A stretch of 64,000 bases of DNA, from positions 19,947-83,946 of the forward strand of contig CAZCZE010000008.1 of NCBI GenBank assembly GCA_964503125.1, in the 5' to 3' direction. The notes beneath the pieces are model-generated. The model was given only the letters and a program-made list of their open reading frames with translations. It made no database searches and was not told the DNA's origin. Origin of the DNA: FEN-1219 sp964503125 (GTDB lineage Bacteria; Pseudomonadota; Gammaproteobacteria; Steroidobacterales; Rariloculaceae). Position 1 is the first letter of the stretch; each line of letters begins with the position of its first letter. The position numbers were made by a program, and so were the translations under genes. Positions 26,790 through 34,914 of this stretch are shown here, in pieces.

Positions 26790-27209
26790 TCACGTGCCGA
26801 GCGTGTCGAGCGCTTTCTGGAAACGATTCGCGTGCGAGCGCTCGGCTTTGGCGAGCGTCTCGAACCAGTCGGCGATTTCCTCGAGACCCTCGCTGCGCGC
26901 GGCCTTGGCCATGCCGGGATACATGTCCGTGTACTCGTGGGTCTCGCCGGCGATCGCGGCCTTCAAATTCTTGCTCGTCTCGCCGATCGGCAAGCCCGTG
27001 GCCGGGTCGCCGACGGCCTCGAGATACTCGAGGTGCCCGTGCGCGTGACCCGTCTCGCCTTCGGCCGTCGAGCGGAACACGGCGGCGACGTCGTTGTAGC
27101 CCTCTACGTCGGCCTTCGCGGCGAAGTACAGATAGCGGCGGTTGGCCTGCGACTCGCCGGCGAAGGCGTCCTTCAAGTTCTGCTCGGTCTTCGTGCCTTT
27201 GAGTTTCAT
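26790..27209 (-). CDS. Rubrerythrin (diiron domain only)
   Basis: A 139-residue ferritin-like diiron protein. The four helices carry the metal ligands in FAGESQANRRYLYFA, GETGHAHGHLEYL, AGETHEYTDMYPGM and KAERSHANRF. It lacks the C-terminal rubredoxin domain of classical rubrerythrin, so it must receive electrons from a separate protein, possibly the adjacent Fe-S protein. Such proteins reduce hydrogen peroxide. The ATG at 27209 has GGAGA upstream; a TTG at 27221 is less likely. A plausible sigma-70 promoter lies about 80 bases upstream. Confidence 0.93.
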   Translation of the reverse strand: MKLKGTKTEQNLKDAFAGESQANRRYLYFAAKADVEGYNDVAAVFRSTAEGETGHAHGHLEYLEAVGDPATGLPIGETSKNLKAAIAGETHEYTDMYPGMAKAARSEGLEEIADWFETLAKAERSHANRFQKALDTLGT

Positions 27210-27286
27210 CGTGGTCTCCAACGGACTTAGGAACAGGTGCAGAATCCGGCGCGTAGGCTCTTAGACTTTGTCTACGGACTCGCGTC

Positions 27287-27316
27287 AATCTATTCCGGAC
27301 CGCGAAATGTTGTCAA
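27287..27316 (-). promoter_or_regulatory. Predicted sigma-70 promoter of the rubrerythrin operon
   Basis: On the minus strand a perfect TTGACA (27316-27311) is followed after 18 bases by TAGATT (27292-27287), a four-of-six match to the -10 consensus. The leader to the rubrerythrin ATG at 27209 would be about 70 bases and contains a short perfect hairpin, TAGAC-TTT-GTCTA, at 27262-27274. The boxes are seen; activity is inference. The rest of the 173-base gap to xseB shows nothing else recognisable. Confidence 0.45.
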
Positions 27317-27382
27317 CGGGCCGTTTGACCCTCGAGGGGGCGGGCCTGTACCGTGGCCGCCTCGCGGAGCGCAACCTACCTC

Positions 27383-27634
27383 ATGGCGACGACCGACAAA
27401 ACGACCGACCTGGGCGGGCTCGAGAAGACGCTCGAGGAGCTCGAGGCCCTCGTGACCCGGCTCGAGGCCGGCGACCTGCCCTTGGAGCAAGCGCTCAAGG
27501 AGTTCGAGCGCGGCGTCAAGCTCACGCGAGCGTGTCAGGCCGCACTGCAGGAAGCCGAGCAGAAGGTCGAGATCTTGCTGAAGAAAACGGCCTCGGCGGA
27601 GCCGAGCCCGTTCGCGCCGGCGACCGAAGAGTAA
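27383..27634 (+). CDS. xseB: Exodeoxyribonuclease VII small subunit
   Basis: An 83-residue protein matching XseB in length and sequence: LEKTLEELEALVTRLEAGDL, then LEQALKEFERGVKLTRACQA. It partners with XseA, not present here, to form the ssDNA exonuclease. The ATG at 27383 is used; a TTG at 27353 would add ten unconserved residues. In many gammaproteobacteria xseB is followed by ispA and dxs, but here it is followed immediately by the convergent kinase gene (13 bases between stops). Confidence 0.93.
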   Translation: MATTDKTTDLGGLEKTLEELEALVTRLEAGDLPLEQALKEFERGVKLTRACQAALQEAEQKVEILLKKTASAEPSPFAPATEE

Positions 27635-27647
27635 CGGCGCGCGGCCG

Positions 27648-28964
27648 TCAGGTCGCGGTCGGCGCGATACCCTGCAGGCGTTCGATGAGCGAGCGCAGGA
27701 AAACCTTGTTGAAGCGCAGCTGACACGCCGACGAGGCTTGCTCGAGCAGCGTCGAGCTCACGCGCACGAGCGTCAGCAGCCCGGTCGCCTTGATCGTGGC
27801 CGTACGCCGCGCGCCGCGGACATAGCTCGCTTCGCCGAAGCAATCGCCGTCACCGAGCACTCCGGTCTGCCGGCGCCCCGACTCCACGCTGACCGAGCCA
27901 TTGACGATGATGTAGAAGCGATCGTCGAGCTCGCCCTCACGAATGATCTCGTCGTCGGCTTGATAGGTGCACCACTCGCTCGCTCGCAGCACTTCCCAGA
28001 TCTCGGCGTGCGAGAAGTCGTGGAAGAAGCGCAGCTTGCGCAAAAGATCGAATTGCTCCTGCCGATCGAGACGGTCGTATTGGCTGCGCAGCTTCTGGTG
28101 CAGCTTCGTCAGGGAACCCGCGAACTCGATCGCGTTCGCGAACCGCTTGTCCGGCTCCTTGAGCAGCGCTGTCGTGACGACGTTCTCGATCTCCTCGGGA
28201 ATGCCCTCGCGCAGCGTGTGAATCGGCGGCGGCGTCGCGTACACGATCTGGTGCAGCAGCTTGCTCAAGCTGTTCGCGCGAAACGGCCTGTAGCCCGTGA
28301 GCAGCTCGTACATCACGGCGCCCAGCGAGTAGATGTCCGAGCTCGGCGTGATCTCGGCCGACTGCACCTGCTCGGGCGACATGTAGCTCGGGCTGCCCGC
28401 GATACCCTCGATGCGGGAGACGTTGGAATCCTTGATCAGCGCGATGCCGAAGTCGATGATGCGCACGTCGTTGTCGAGCGTGAGCATGATGTTGCTCGGC
28501 TTGATGTCGCGATGGACGACGCCGCGCCCGTGGGCATAGTGCAAGCCCTTGGCGCACTTGAACAGGATCTCGACGACGTCGTCGATGCGCAGCAGGTTGT
28601 CGGGCCGGCAGTAGGCGTTGAGCGTGCGCGCGCCGTGCACGTGCTCGGTGACGACGTAGTAGCAGCCGTTCTCTTCACCCGCATCGTAGATCGGCAAGAT
28701 GTTGGGATGCTGGAGCCGTCCCATCATCTGCGCTTCGTTGAAGAACATCTTGCGAGAGACGCGCGCCTTCTGCTCGTCTGCCTCGCTGTCGATGTTGTAG
28801 AGCTTGATCGCGACGTCGCGGCCGTAGTACGGGTCGTGCGACAGGAACACGCGCCCCGTGCTGCCCTGACCGACCTCGTTGATGACGACGTATTTGCCGA
28901 TGCGTTCCGGCACGTCGCGGGTGCCGCGTTTTTCGGCGGCCGCTGGGGCTTTGGCCTGTGCCAT
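27648..28964 (-). CDS. Ser/Thr protein kinase with C-terminal cyclic-nucleotide-binding domain
   Basis: A 438-residue fusion. The Hanks-type kinase domain (about residues 20-285) has the glycine loop GQGSTGRVF, the lysine in VAIKLY, catalytic HRDIKPSN, DFGIAL and SPSYMSPEQ. The C-terminal part (about 310-430) is a cNMP-binding/Crp-type beta roll with GDGDCFGEASYVRGARRTAT, which carries the phosphate-binding FGE and RxAT pattern. I chose the ATG at 28964 over one at 29009. It begins 5 bases after pgpA, so it is the last gene of the riboflavin/thiamine/phospholipid cluster. Kinase activity regulated by cAMP or another cyclic nucleotide is inference. Confidence 0.92.
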   Translation of the reverse strand: MAQAKAPAAAEKRGTRDVPERIGKYVVINEVGQGSTGRVFLSHDPYYGRDVAIKLYNIDSEADEQKARVSRKMFFNEAQMMGRLQHPNILPIYDAGEENGCYYVVTEHVHGARTLNAYCRPDNLLRIDDVVEILFKCAKGLHYAHGRGVVHRDIKPSNIMLTLDNDVRIIDFGIALIKDSNVSRIEGIAGSPSYMSPEQVQSAEITPSSDIYSLGAVMYELLTGYRPFRANSLSKLLHQIVYATPPPIHTLREGIPEEIENVVTTALLKEPDKRFANAIEFAGSLTKLHQKLRSQYDRLDRQEQFDLLRKLRFFHDFSHAEIWEVLRASEWCTYQADDEIIREGELDDRFYIIVNGSVSVESGRRQTGVLGDGDCFGEASYVRGARRTATIKATGLLTLVRVSSTLLEQASSACQLRFNKVFLRSLIERLQGIAPTAT

Positions 28965-28969
28965 GGAAG

Positions 28970-29449
28970 CTAGACGGTTGGTAGCAATGCTCGGATGGTT
29001 GCGACACATGCCGCCGCGTAGAGCGCGGCTAGCAGGTCGTCAAGCATAATTCCGAGACCGCCGCCCAATCTGTGATCCACATCGCGGATCGGCCAGGGCT
29101 TCACGATGTCGAAAAATCTAAAGAATACAAAGACTAGGGCCAGCGTCACGAAGGTCCTTTCGGCGACGATCGCGGCCGTGAGCAGCACGCCGGCGATCTC
29201 GTCGAACACGATGCGCGGATCGTCGTGACGACCAAGCCGCCGCGCACTCTCGCCGCACACGAAGATGCCGAGCGCGATGACGCCTGCCACGACGGCGAAG
29301 CGCACGACGAGCGGCAGCTCGAGCAGCCACCAAGCCGCGACTAGACCTAAGAGGCTACCGGCCGTGCCCGGCGCCCGCGGCACCAACCCCGTGCCGAAGC
29401 CGAACGCCACGAGGTGGACGGGATCGCGCAGCGGGCGAAGAAGCTCCAC
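28970..29449 (-). CDS. pgpA: Phosphatidylglycerophosphatase A
   Basis: A 159-residue inner-membrane enzyme that dephosphorylates phosphatidylglycerol phosphate to phosphatidylglycerol. The motif GFGTGLVPRAPGTAGSL at the N terminus and VFDEIAGVLL plus FRFFDIVKPWPIRDVD are diagnostic. The start is GTG at 29449, 3 bases past the thiL stop codon. The order nusB-thiL-pgpA is widely conserved in gammaproteobacteria. The kinase gene follows 5 bases later. Confidence 0.94.
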   Translation of the reverse strand: MELLRPLRDPVHLVAFGFGTGLVPRAPGTAGSLLGLVAAWWLLELPLVVRFAVVAGVIALGIFVCGESARRLGRHDDPRIVFDEIAGVLLTAAIVAERTFVTLALVFVFFRFFDIVKPWPIRDVDHRLGGGLGIMLDDLLAALYAAACVATIRALLPTV

Positions 29450-29452
29450 GGC

Positions 29453-30406
29453 TCAAAAGTGCCGGTAGCCGTGCACGGCCGGCGTGTACGGCTCGCCGTC
29501 GCGGCGGCAGACCACGCTCTGGCCCGCCACGAGCTGGCCGATGCGGCGCACGGGCGTGCCCGCGGCCTCGAGCGCCGCTTCGACTTCCTCGGCGCGCGAG
29601 GGCGGCGCAGTGAAACACAGCTCGTAGTCGTCGCCGCCGCCGAGCGCGTGCGCGAGCGCCTCTTGCGGCGGAAACAACGACAAGAGCTCGGCCGACAACG
29701 GCACGCGCTCGATGTCGAGCGTCGCGCCGCAGGCGCTCGCGCGGCACAGATGCCCGAGGTCTGCGAGCAGCCCGTCCGAGAGGTCGACGGCGGCCGTCGC
29801 TAGGGACCCAAGCGCCAGGCCCGCGCCGACGCGCGGCACGGGTCGATAGAACCGCTGCTTGAGCGCGGCGGCGGCGGAGCCTTCTGCTGCCGGCGACCGC
29901 TCCGCGATCAGCGTGATGCCGGCCGAGCTGTCGCCGAGCGTGCCCGTCACGTAGACGTCGTCGCCGACGTGCCCGCCGCCGCGCGTCAGCATGCGCACGC
30001 GCTCGATGTTGCCCATGAGCGTCAGCGTGAGATTGAGCGGCCCGCGCGCGAGGTTGCCGCCGACGAGGCTCACGCCGAAGCGGTCGGCGAGCTCGTAGAG
30101 GCCGCGGCTGAAGCCATCGAGCCAGAGCTCGTCGGACGCGGGCAGCGTCAACGCCAAGGTGCACCAGCGCGGCTGCGCGCCCATGGCCGCGAGGTCGCTC
30201 AAATTGACCGCCATGAGGCGGTAGCCGGTCAGGTGCGGCGCCATGCCGTCGGGGAAATGCACGCCGGGAATCAACGTGTCGACGGTCACGGCCAGCAGCC
30301 CGTCGACGGCGAGCACCGCGGCATCGTCGCCGACGCCGAGCACGACGTCGCGGTCGGTATAGGGACGCGTGAAATAGCGCGCGATGATCTCGAACTCGCC
30401 CATCAT
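29453..30406 (-). CDS. thiL: Thiamine-monophosphate kinase
   Basis: A 317-residue ATP-dependent kinase making thiamine diphosphate. It has the PurM-like fold with EFEIIARYFTRPYTDRDVVL, GVGDDAAVLAVDGLLAVTVD, the MAVNLSDLAAMGAQPRW segment and GGDDYELCFTAP near the C terminus. Two adjacent ATG codons (30406, 30403) could start it; the first overlaps the nusB stop. It follows nusB directly and precedes pgpA, the conserved gammaproteobacterial order. Confidence 0.94.
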   Translation of the reverse strand: MMGEFEIIARYFTRPYTDRDVVLGVGDDAAVLAVDGLLAVTVDTLIPGVHFPDGMAPHLTGYRLMAVNLSDLAAMGAQPRWCTLALTLPASDELWLDGFSRGLYELADRFGVSLVGGNLARGPLNLTLTLMGNIERVRMLTRGGGHVGDDVYVTGTLGDSSAGITLIAERSPAAEGSAAAALKQRFYRPVPRVGAGLALGSLATAAVDLSDGLLADLGHLCRASACGATLDIERVPLSAELLSLFPPQEALAHALGGGDDYELCFTAPPSRAEEVEAALEAAGTPVRRIGQLVAGQSVVCRRDGEPYTPAVHGYRHF

Positions 30407-30846
30407 GCCTCGCCCCCGGAGGCAGCGCGCCGCAGCTCGCGCGCCGACTTGTCGAGCACGGCGTTGACGAACTTGAAACTGTCGACGCCCCCGTAGCGCT
30501 TCGCGAGCTCGACGCCTTCGTTGATGACGACCTTCGTGGGCACGTCGTCGCGGAACTTGAGCTCCGCGAGCCCGAGCAACAGGATCGCGCGGCCGACGGC
30601 ATCGAGCTGCTCGATGCCGCGCGCGGCCAGGCGGCCGATCAGCGCGTCGAGCGCCGCAACGTCGGCGACTACTTTAAGCAGCAGCTCACCAAAGAACTCG
30701 CGGTCGCAGCGCTCGTAGTCGGGCAGCGCGCCGAACTGCGCGACGATCTCTTCGGCCGAGTGCCCGGCGATCTGCCACTGATAGAGCGCCTTGACGAGCA
30801 GCTCGCGGGCCAAATGGCGCGCGCGCGCGCTGCTATCGCGGGCCAA
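30403..30846 (-). CDS. nusB: Transcription antitermination factor NusB
   Basis: A 147-residue all-helical RNA-binding factor that acts with NusE in rRNA antitermination. Typical stretches are RHLARELLVKALYQWQIAG, DREFFGELLLKVV and AILLLGLAELKFRDDVPTKV, followed by NEGVELAKRYGGVDSFKFVN. It starts 3 bases past the ribH stop and its own 3' end overlaps thiL by four bases, so translation is probably coupled along the cluster. Confidence 0.95.
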   Translation of the reverse strand: MARDSSARARHLARELLVKALYQWQIAGHSAEEIVAQFGALPDYERCDREFFGELLLKVVADVAALDALIGRLAARGIEQLDAVGRAILLLGLAELKFRDDVPTKVVINEGVELAKRYGGVDSFKFVNAVLDKSARELRRAASGGEA

Positions 30847-30849
30847 GGG

Positions 30850-31329
30850 CTATTGCCCCAACTGCTTGAGCACGGTGGCCATCTGAATGGCCGCGAGCGC
30901 GGCGTCGGCTCCTTTGTTGCCGCCCTTCGTGCCGGCCCGCTCGATGGCTTGCTCGATCGAATCGACGGTCAGGATACCAAACCCAATCGGAATCTCTTCG
31001 GCCAAGGCCACGTGCGCGACGCCCCGGCTCGCCTCGCCGGCGACGTAGTCGAAGTGCGGCGTCGCGCCGCGGATGACGCAGCCCAACGCGATCAGCGCCT
31101 GAAAGCGGCGGCTCGCGGCGAGCTTCTTGATCGCGAGCGGTGTCTCGAAGGCGCCCGGCACGCGCACGACCTCGATGTCGCCGGCCGCGACGCCGTGCTT
31201 CAAGAGCGTGGACACGGCCGCGTCGAGCAACCGATCGACGATGAAATCGTTGAACCGCGATGCGACGATACCGAAGCGCAAACCGCGGGCATTGAAGTCG
31301 CCTTCGATCGTCTTGATGCGGTCATCCAT
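30850..31329 (-). CDS. ribH: 6,7-dimethyl-8-ribityllumazine synthase
   Basis: A 159-residue lumazine synthase that condenses the RibA/RibD pyrimidine with the RibB four-carbon product. The ribityl site segments are FGIVASRFNDFIVDRLLDAA, VPGAFETPLAIKKL, and ALGCVIRGATPHFDYVAGEA, with the catalytic His in the last. The ATG at 31329 overlaps the ribB 3' end by eight bases. An upstream frame to 31383 has no family similarity and is excluded. Confidence 0.95.
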   Translation of the reverse strand: MDDRIKTIEGDFNARGLRFGIVASRFNDFIVDRLLDAAVSTLLKHGVAAGDIEVVRVPGAFETPLAIKKLAASRRFQALIALGCVIRGATPHFDYVAGEASRGVAHVALAEEIPIGFGILTVDSIEQAIERAGTKGGNKGADAALAAIQMATVLKQLGQ

Positions 31330-32488
31330 GCGAGTCTTCCTGCTCCGCCGCGCCCGTGACGTACTCCACGACTTCGAGGCCAAAACCCGACAGCGCGTGC
31401 ATCTGTTTCGGCGCGCCGATGACGCGCATGCGGCGCACGCCGAGCGCGCGCAAGATCTGCGCGCCGACGCCGAACGTGCGGAAGTCCATGCGCCGCTCGC
31501 GGCGCGCGCCGAGCTCGGGGTTCTCGCGGCCCAGCGCTTGCACGGCGCGCATGAGATCGCGGGCCGATTCCTCGGGCCGTAGGATGACGGCGACGCCGCG
31601 CCCTTCGGCCGCGATGAGCGCGAGCGCGTCGCGCAATGGGCGGTGCAGCGCCACGTCCTTAAGCCCGAGCACGTCGCTCAAGGTATCCTGGCGATGCACG
31701 CGCACGAGCGTGGGTTCCCTGCCGTCGACGGCGCCGCGCACGAGTGCTAAGTGCACGGCGCGGTTGACGTGGTCCTCGAAGCAGACGAGGCGGAACTCGC
31801 CGAGCTCGGTCTCGACGTTGCGCTCGCCGATGATCTCGACGGACTCTTCGGTGCGCAGCCGGTACTCGATGAGGTCGGCGATCGTGCCGATCTTCAAGCT
31901 GTGACGGCGCGCGAATTTCATGAGGTCGTCGCGGCGCGCCATGGCGCCGTCGTCGTTCAAGATCTCGACGATGACGGCCGCGGGCTCGAGGCCCGCGAGG
32001 CGCGCGAGGTCGCAGCCGGCTTCGGTGTGGCCGGCGCGCGTCAGCACGCCGCCGGGCTGCGCCATGAGCGGAAAGATGTGCCCCGGCTGGCGCAGGTCGC
32101 TGGGCTCTGCGCCGGGTGCGACGGCCGCGAGGATCGTGCGCGCGCGATCGTGCGCCGAGATGCCGGTCGTCACGCCTTCTGCCGCTTCGATCGAGACCGT
32201 GAAGTTCGTCGCCTGCTTGAGGTCGGTGTTACTCACCATGAGCGGCAGGCGCAGCTGCTCGCAGCGCTCGCGCGTCAACGTGAGGCAGATGAGTCCGCGG
32301 CCGTACTTCGCCATGAAGTTGACGTCCTCGGCCCGCACCTTGCTCGCCGCCATGACGAGGTCACCCTCGTTCTCGCGCTCCTCGTCGTCGAGGATCACGA
32401 CCATCTCGCCGGCGCGAATAGCAGCGACGATCGTGTCGATGCCGTCGAGGCCGGACCAGGCGCTATCGGTGGTCGCGTGCGTACCCAT
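31322..32488 (-). CDS. ribB: 3,4-dihydroxy-2-butanone-4-phosphate synthase with degenerate RibA-like domain
   Basis: A 388-residue protein. The N-terminal 205 residues are a complete RibB: VILDDEERENEGDLVMAA, ISAHDRARTI and the HTEAGCDLARLAGL loop. The C-terminal half has the GTP cyclohydrolase II fold but lacks its zinc cysteines: the position expected to read CLTGDVF...CDC is VRVHRQDTLSDVLGLKD. It should therefore make only the four-carbon precursor, and a separate RibA is needed. Such RibBX-type proteins are known in Proteobacteria. It overlaps ribE upstream by 26 bases and ribH downstream by eight. Confidence 0.93.
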   Translation of the reverse strand: MGTHATTDSAWSGLDGIDTIVAAIRAGEMVVILDDEERENEGDLVMAASKVRAEDVNFMAKYGRGLICLTLTRERCEQLRLPLMVSNTDLKQATNFTVSIEAAEGVTTGISAHDRARTILAAVAPGAEPSDLRQPGHIFPLMAQPGGVLTRAGHTEAGCDLARLAGLEPAAVIVEILNDDGAMARRDDLMKFARRHSLKIGTIADLIEYRLRTEESVEIIGERNVETELGEFRLVCFEDHVNRAVHLALVRGAVDGREPTLVRVHRQDTLSDVLGLKDVALHRPLRDALALIAAEGRGVAVILRPEESARDLMRAVQALGRENPELGARRERRMDFRTFGVGAQILRALGVRRMRVIGAPKQMHALSGFGLEVVEYVTGAAEQEDSHG

Positions 32489-33116
32489 GTTTCCTCAAGA
32501 AGTCGTGGTCGAGGCCGCCCTCGGCCGGCCCCGCGAGAAGCCGTTCGAGATAACGAGCCAGAAGGTCGACCTCAATATTAACAGCGGTGCCACGCCCGTA
32601 CTCGCCGATCACGGTTTGGGCCAACGTGTGCGGGATGATGTTGACCGTAAATTCCGCGCCGCGCACGGCGTTGACGGTCAGGCTCACGCCGTCGACGGCG
32701 ATCGAGCCTTTGGTCGCGACGTAGCGCGCCAGCGCGCTCGGCACGGCGATGACGAGTCTCTTCCCGCGTCCGTCCGGCGTCACGGCTACGACCTCGCCGA
32801 CGCCGTCGACGTGCCCGGTGACGAGGTGGCCGTCGAGCGGCTCTCCTGCCTTGAGCGGCGGCTCGAGGTTGACGCGCGCGCCTAAGCGCAGCCGGCCGAG
32901 CGTCGTAACGCTAAGCGTCTCGGCCGAGACGTCGGCGCTGAAACCGGTCCCCATCACCGTCACGGCCGTGAGGCAGACGCCGTTGACGGCGATGCTGCCG
33001 CCGACGGCGAGCGGCGCTACGCTCAGGGCCCCGAGCTCGATCGCGAACCGCTGATCCGCGCCGTGCTCCGTGCGCGCCGCGATGCTTCCTATGCCTTTCA
33101 CCAACCCCGAGAACAC
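32463..33116 (-). CDS. ribE: Riboflavin synthase (alpha subunit)
   Basis: A 217-residue riboflavin synthase with two lumazine-binding repeats. The first begins MFSGLVKGIGSI and contains VNGVCLTAV and SAETLSVTTLG; the second contains GHVDGVGEV, VDGVSLTVN and IIPHTLAQT. It dismutates two lumazines to riboflavin. The start is GTG at 33116, 16 bases beyond the ribD stop. Its 3' end overlaps ribB by 26 bases. I saw no FMN riboswitch upstream of any gene in the cluster. Confidence 0.94.
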   Translation of the reverse strand: MFSGLVKGIGSIAARTEHGADQRFAIELGALSVAPLAVGGSIAVNGVCLTAVTVMGTGFSADVSAETLSVTTLGRLRLGARVNLEPPLKAGEPLDGHLVTGHVDGVGEVVAVTPDGRGKRLVIAVPSALARYVATKGSIAVDGVSLTVNAVRGAEFTVNIIPHTLAQTVIGEYGRGTAVNIEVDLLARYLERLLAGPAEGGLDHDFLRKHGYARDHR

Positions 33117-33132
33117 CGGTCGCTCCGTTCTC

Positions 33133-34260
33133 TCAAGAGGCGGCCACCCTACTGACGCGCGCCGTGAGGCGCAAGTCGAGACCTACCTTTCGGCAATCGT
33201 CGAGCGTGAGGCTCCAACCGGCCGCAAGCGTCTCGAGCGCCGGCACGCTGAACATGCCGCGCGCCGAGTCGCCGAGCAGCCGCGGCGCCATATAAATAAT
33301 GAGTTCGTCGATGAGGCCCGCGCGCAGCAGCGCGCCGTTCAAGCCCGCGCCCGCCTCGACCCAGACGTCGTTGATCTCGTGCGTGCCGAGCCGCTCGAGC
33401 ACGGCCTTGAGATCGCAGTGCTCGGCGTCGCCCGCGACTTGCTCGACGCGTGCGCCGGCCTTGCGCAAGGCCGTTGCCTTGGGGTCGTCGAGCGAGCGCG
33501 TCGTGAGCACGAGCACCTCGCCCGGCAGCGACAGCGTCTTCGCGCCCGGCGGCGTCTTGAGGCGCGCGTCGATGACGACGCGCAGCGGTTGCTTGATGCC
33601 TATCTCCGCAGCGATGCCCGCGTCCTCGCGGCGCGCATTCAGCGAGGGATCGTCGTCGACGATCGTGCCGCTGCCCGTGACGACGGCGCTCGAACGCGCG
33701 CGCCAGCGGTGCACGTCGGCGCGCGCGGCGGCGCTCGTGATCCAGCGGCTCGTGCCGTTCGCGAGCGCCGTGCGGCCGTCGAGACTGACGGCGAGCTTGC
33801 TGCGCAGCCACGGCGTGCCGCGCCGCATGCGCGTGAAGAAGCCGCGGTTGAGCGGCTCCGCCGCACGCTCGAGCACGCCGCCCTCGACGGCGATGCCGGC
33901 TGCGGCGAGCTCCGCGGCGCCGCCGCCATTGACGCGCGGATTGGGATCGTGGCCACCGAACACGACGCGCGCGACGCCCGCATCGATGAGCGCACGCGAG
34001 CAGGGTCCCGTGCGGCCCGTGTGGCAGCACGGCTCGAGTGTCACGTAGGCCGTCGCCCCGCGCGCCGCGGCGCCCGCGGCCACGAGCGCAACGCGCTCGG
34101 CGTGCGGCCCGCCGGCCGGCGCCGTCCAGCCCGAGCCGACGACGCTGCCGTCCTTGACGAGCAGGCAGCCGACCGACGGATTCGGCGCCGTGTCGTAGCG
34201 GCCGTTCTCCGCGAGGCGCAGCGCGCCCGCCATGTGCTCATGATCGTGCGCGTCAGCCAT
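33133..34260 (-). CDS. ribD: Bifunctional riboflavin deaminase/reductase
   Basis: A 375-residue fusion of a diaminohydroxyphosphoribosylaminopyrimidine deaminase and a ribosylamino-uracil reductase. The deaminase zinc site is HAERVALVAAG plus PCCHTGRTGPC. The reductase half begins near residue 145 with WLRSKLAVSLDGRTAL and has RADVHRWRARSSAVVTGSGT. The typical PCxxxGRTPPC reads GRTGPC here, a minor change. It lies 15 bases downstream of nrdR, the usual neighbour in gammaproteobacteria. Confidence 0.95.
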   Translation of the reverse strand: MADAHDHEHMAGALRLAENGRYDTAPNPSVGCLLVKDGSVVGSGWTAPAGGPHAERVALVAAGAAARGATAYVTLEPCCHTGRTGPCSRALIDAGVARVVFGGHDPNPRVNGGGAAELAAAGIAVEGGVLERAAEPLNRGFFTRMRRGTPWLRSKLAVSLDGRTALANGTSRWITSAAARADVHRWRARSSAVVTGSGTIVDDDPSLNARREDAGIAAEIGIKQPLRVVIDARLKTPPGAKTLSLPGEVLVLTTRSLDDPKATALRKAGARVEQVAGDAEHCDLKAVLERLGTHEINDVWVEAGAGLNGALLRAGLIDELIIYMAPRLLGDSARGMFSVPALETLAAGWSLTLDDCRKVGLDLRLTARVSRVAAS

Positions 34261-34275
34261 GGCCGTCTCGCGACG

Positions 34276-34788
34276 TCACTTCTTGCGCGGCTCGTCGGGG
34301 AGCAGCGACATCTGCTCGCGGCCCCCCTGCGGGCTCGGCATCGCCTGCAAGCGCTCGATCTCCTGCTGGAACTCGGTGACGTCCTGGAAGCTGCGATAGA
34401 CCGACGCGAACCGCACGTACGCCACCTCGTCGAGGCGGCGCAGCTCCTCCATGACGAGGTCGCCGATGAGCCGGCTTAGGACCTCGCGCTCGCCGAGCGT
34501 CTGCAAGTGGTGCTCGATGTGCTCGATGCTGCGCTCGACGTCCTCGCGCTGCACGGGGCGCTTCTGCAGCGCGTTCAAGAACCCGTTGCGCAGCTTGTTG
34601 ACGTCGAACGGCTCGCGGCGATCGTCGCGCTTCACCACGTACGGCATGACGAGCTCGGGGCTCTCGAACGTCGTGAAGCGCTCGCCGCACGACAGGCACT
34701 CGCGGCGACGGCGCACCTGCCGTCCCTCGCCGGCCAAGCGCGAGTCCGTCACCTTCGAATCCTCAAAATTACAAAACGGACAGTGCAC
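34276..34788 (-). CDS. nrdR: Ribonucleotide reductase regulator NrdR
   Basis: A 170-residue ATP-cone repressor of nrd genes. The N-terminal zinc ribbon is CPFCNFEDSKVTDSR followed by CLSCGERFTTFE, and the ATP-cone begins at PYVVKRDDRREPFDVNKLRN. A C-terminal tail of about 20 residues (SPQGGREQMSLLPDEPRKK) extends beyond the core. The start is GTG at 34788, as no ATG gives the conserved N terminus. It heads the riboflavin cluster; glyA, often upstream, is replaced here by the deacetylase-like gene. I see no NrdR box in the window. Confidence 0.94.
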   Translation of the reverse strand: MHCPFCNFEDSKVTDSRLAGEGRQVRRRRECLSCGERFTTFESPELVMPYVVKRDDRREPFDVNKLRNGFLNALQKRPVQREDVERSIEHIEHHLQTLGEREVLSRLIGDLVMEELRRLDEVAYVRFASVYRSFQDVTEFQQEIERLQAMPSPQGGREQMSLLPDEPRKK

Positions 34789-34914
34789 GCGTTACGTACC
34801 TCGGCGTCGTTCCAGCGTTGTCGTTCCGGCGGTCCCGGAAGGCCCCTCTCACGCGGCCACTTCCGCGACCTCCCTCGATCAATTGTGCGCCGCAACGGTG
34901 GGCACGGCACAGGC

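Noticed and set aside
30403..34914. An FMN riboswitch controlling the riboflavin genes
   Set aside because: No RFN-type conserved sequence was visible; the rib genes abut or overlap with at most 16 bases between them.
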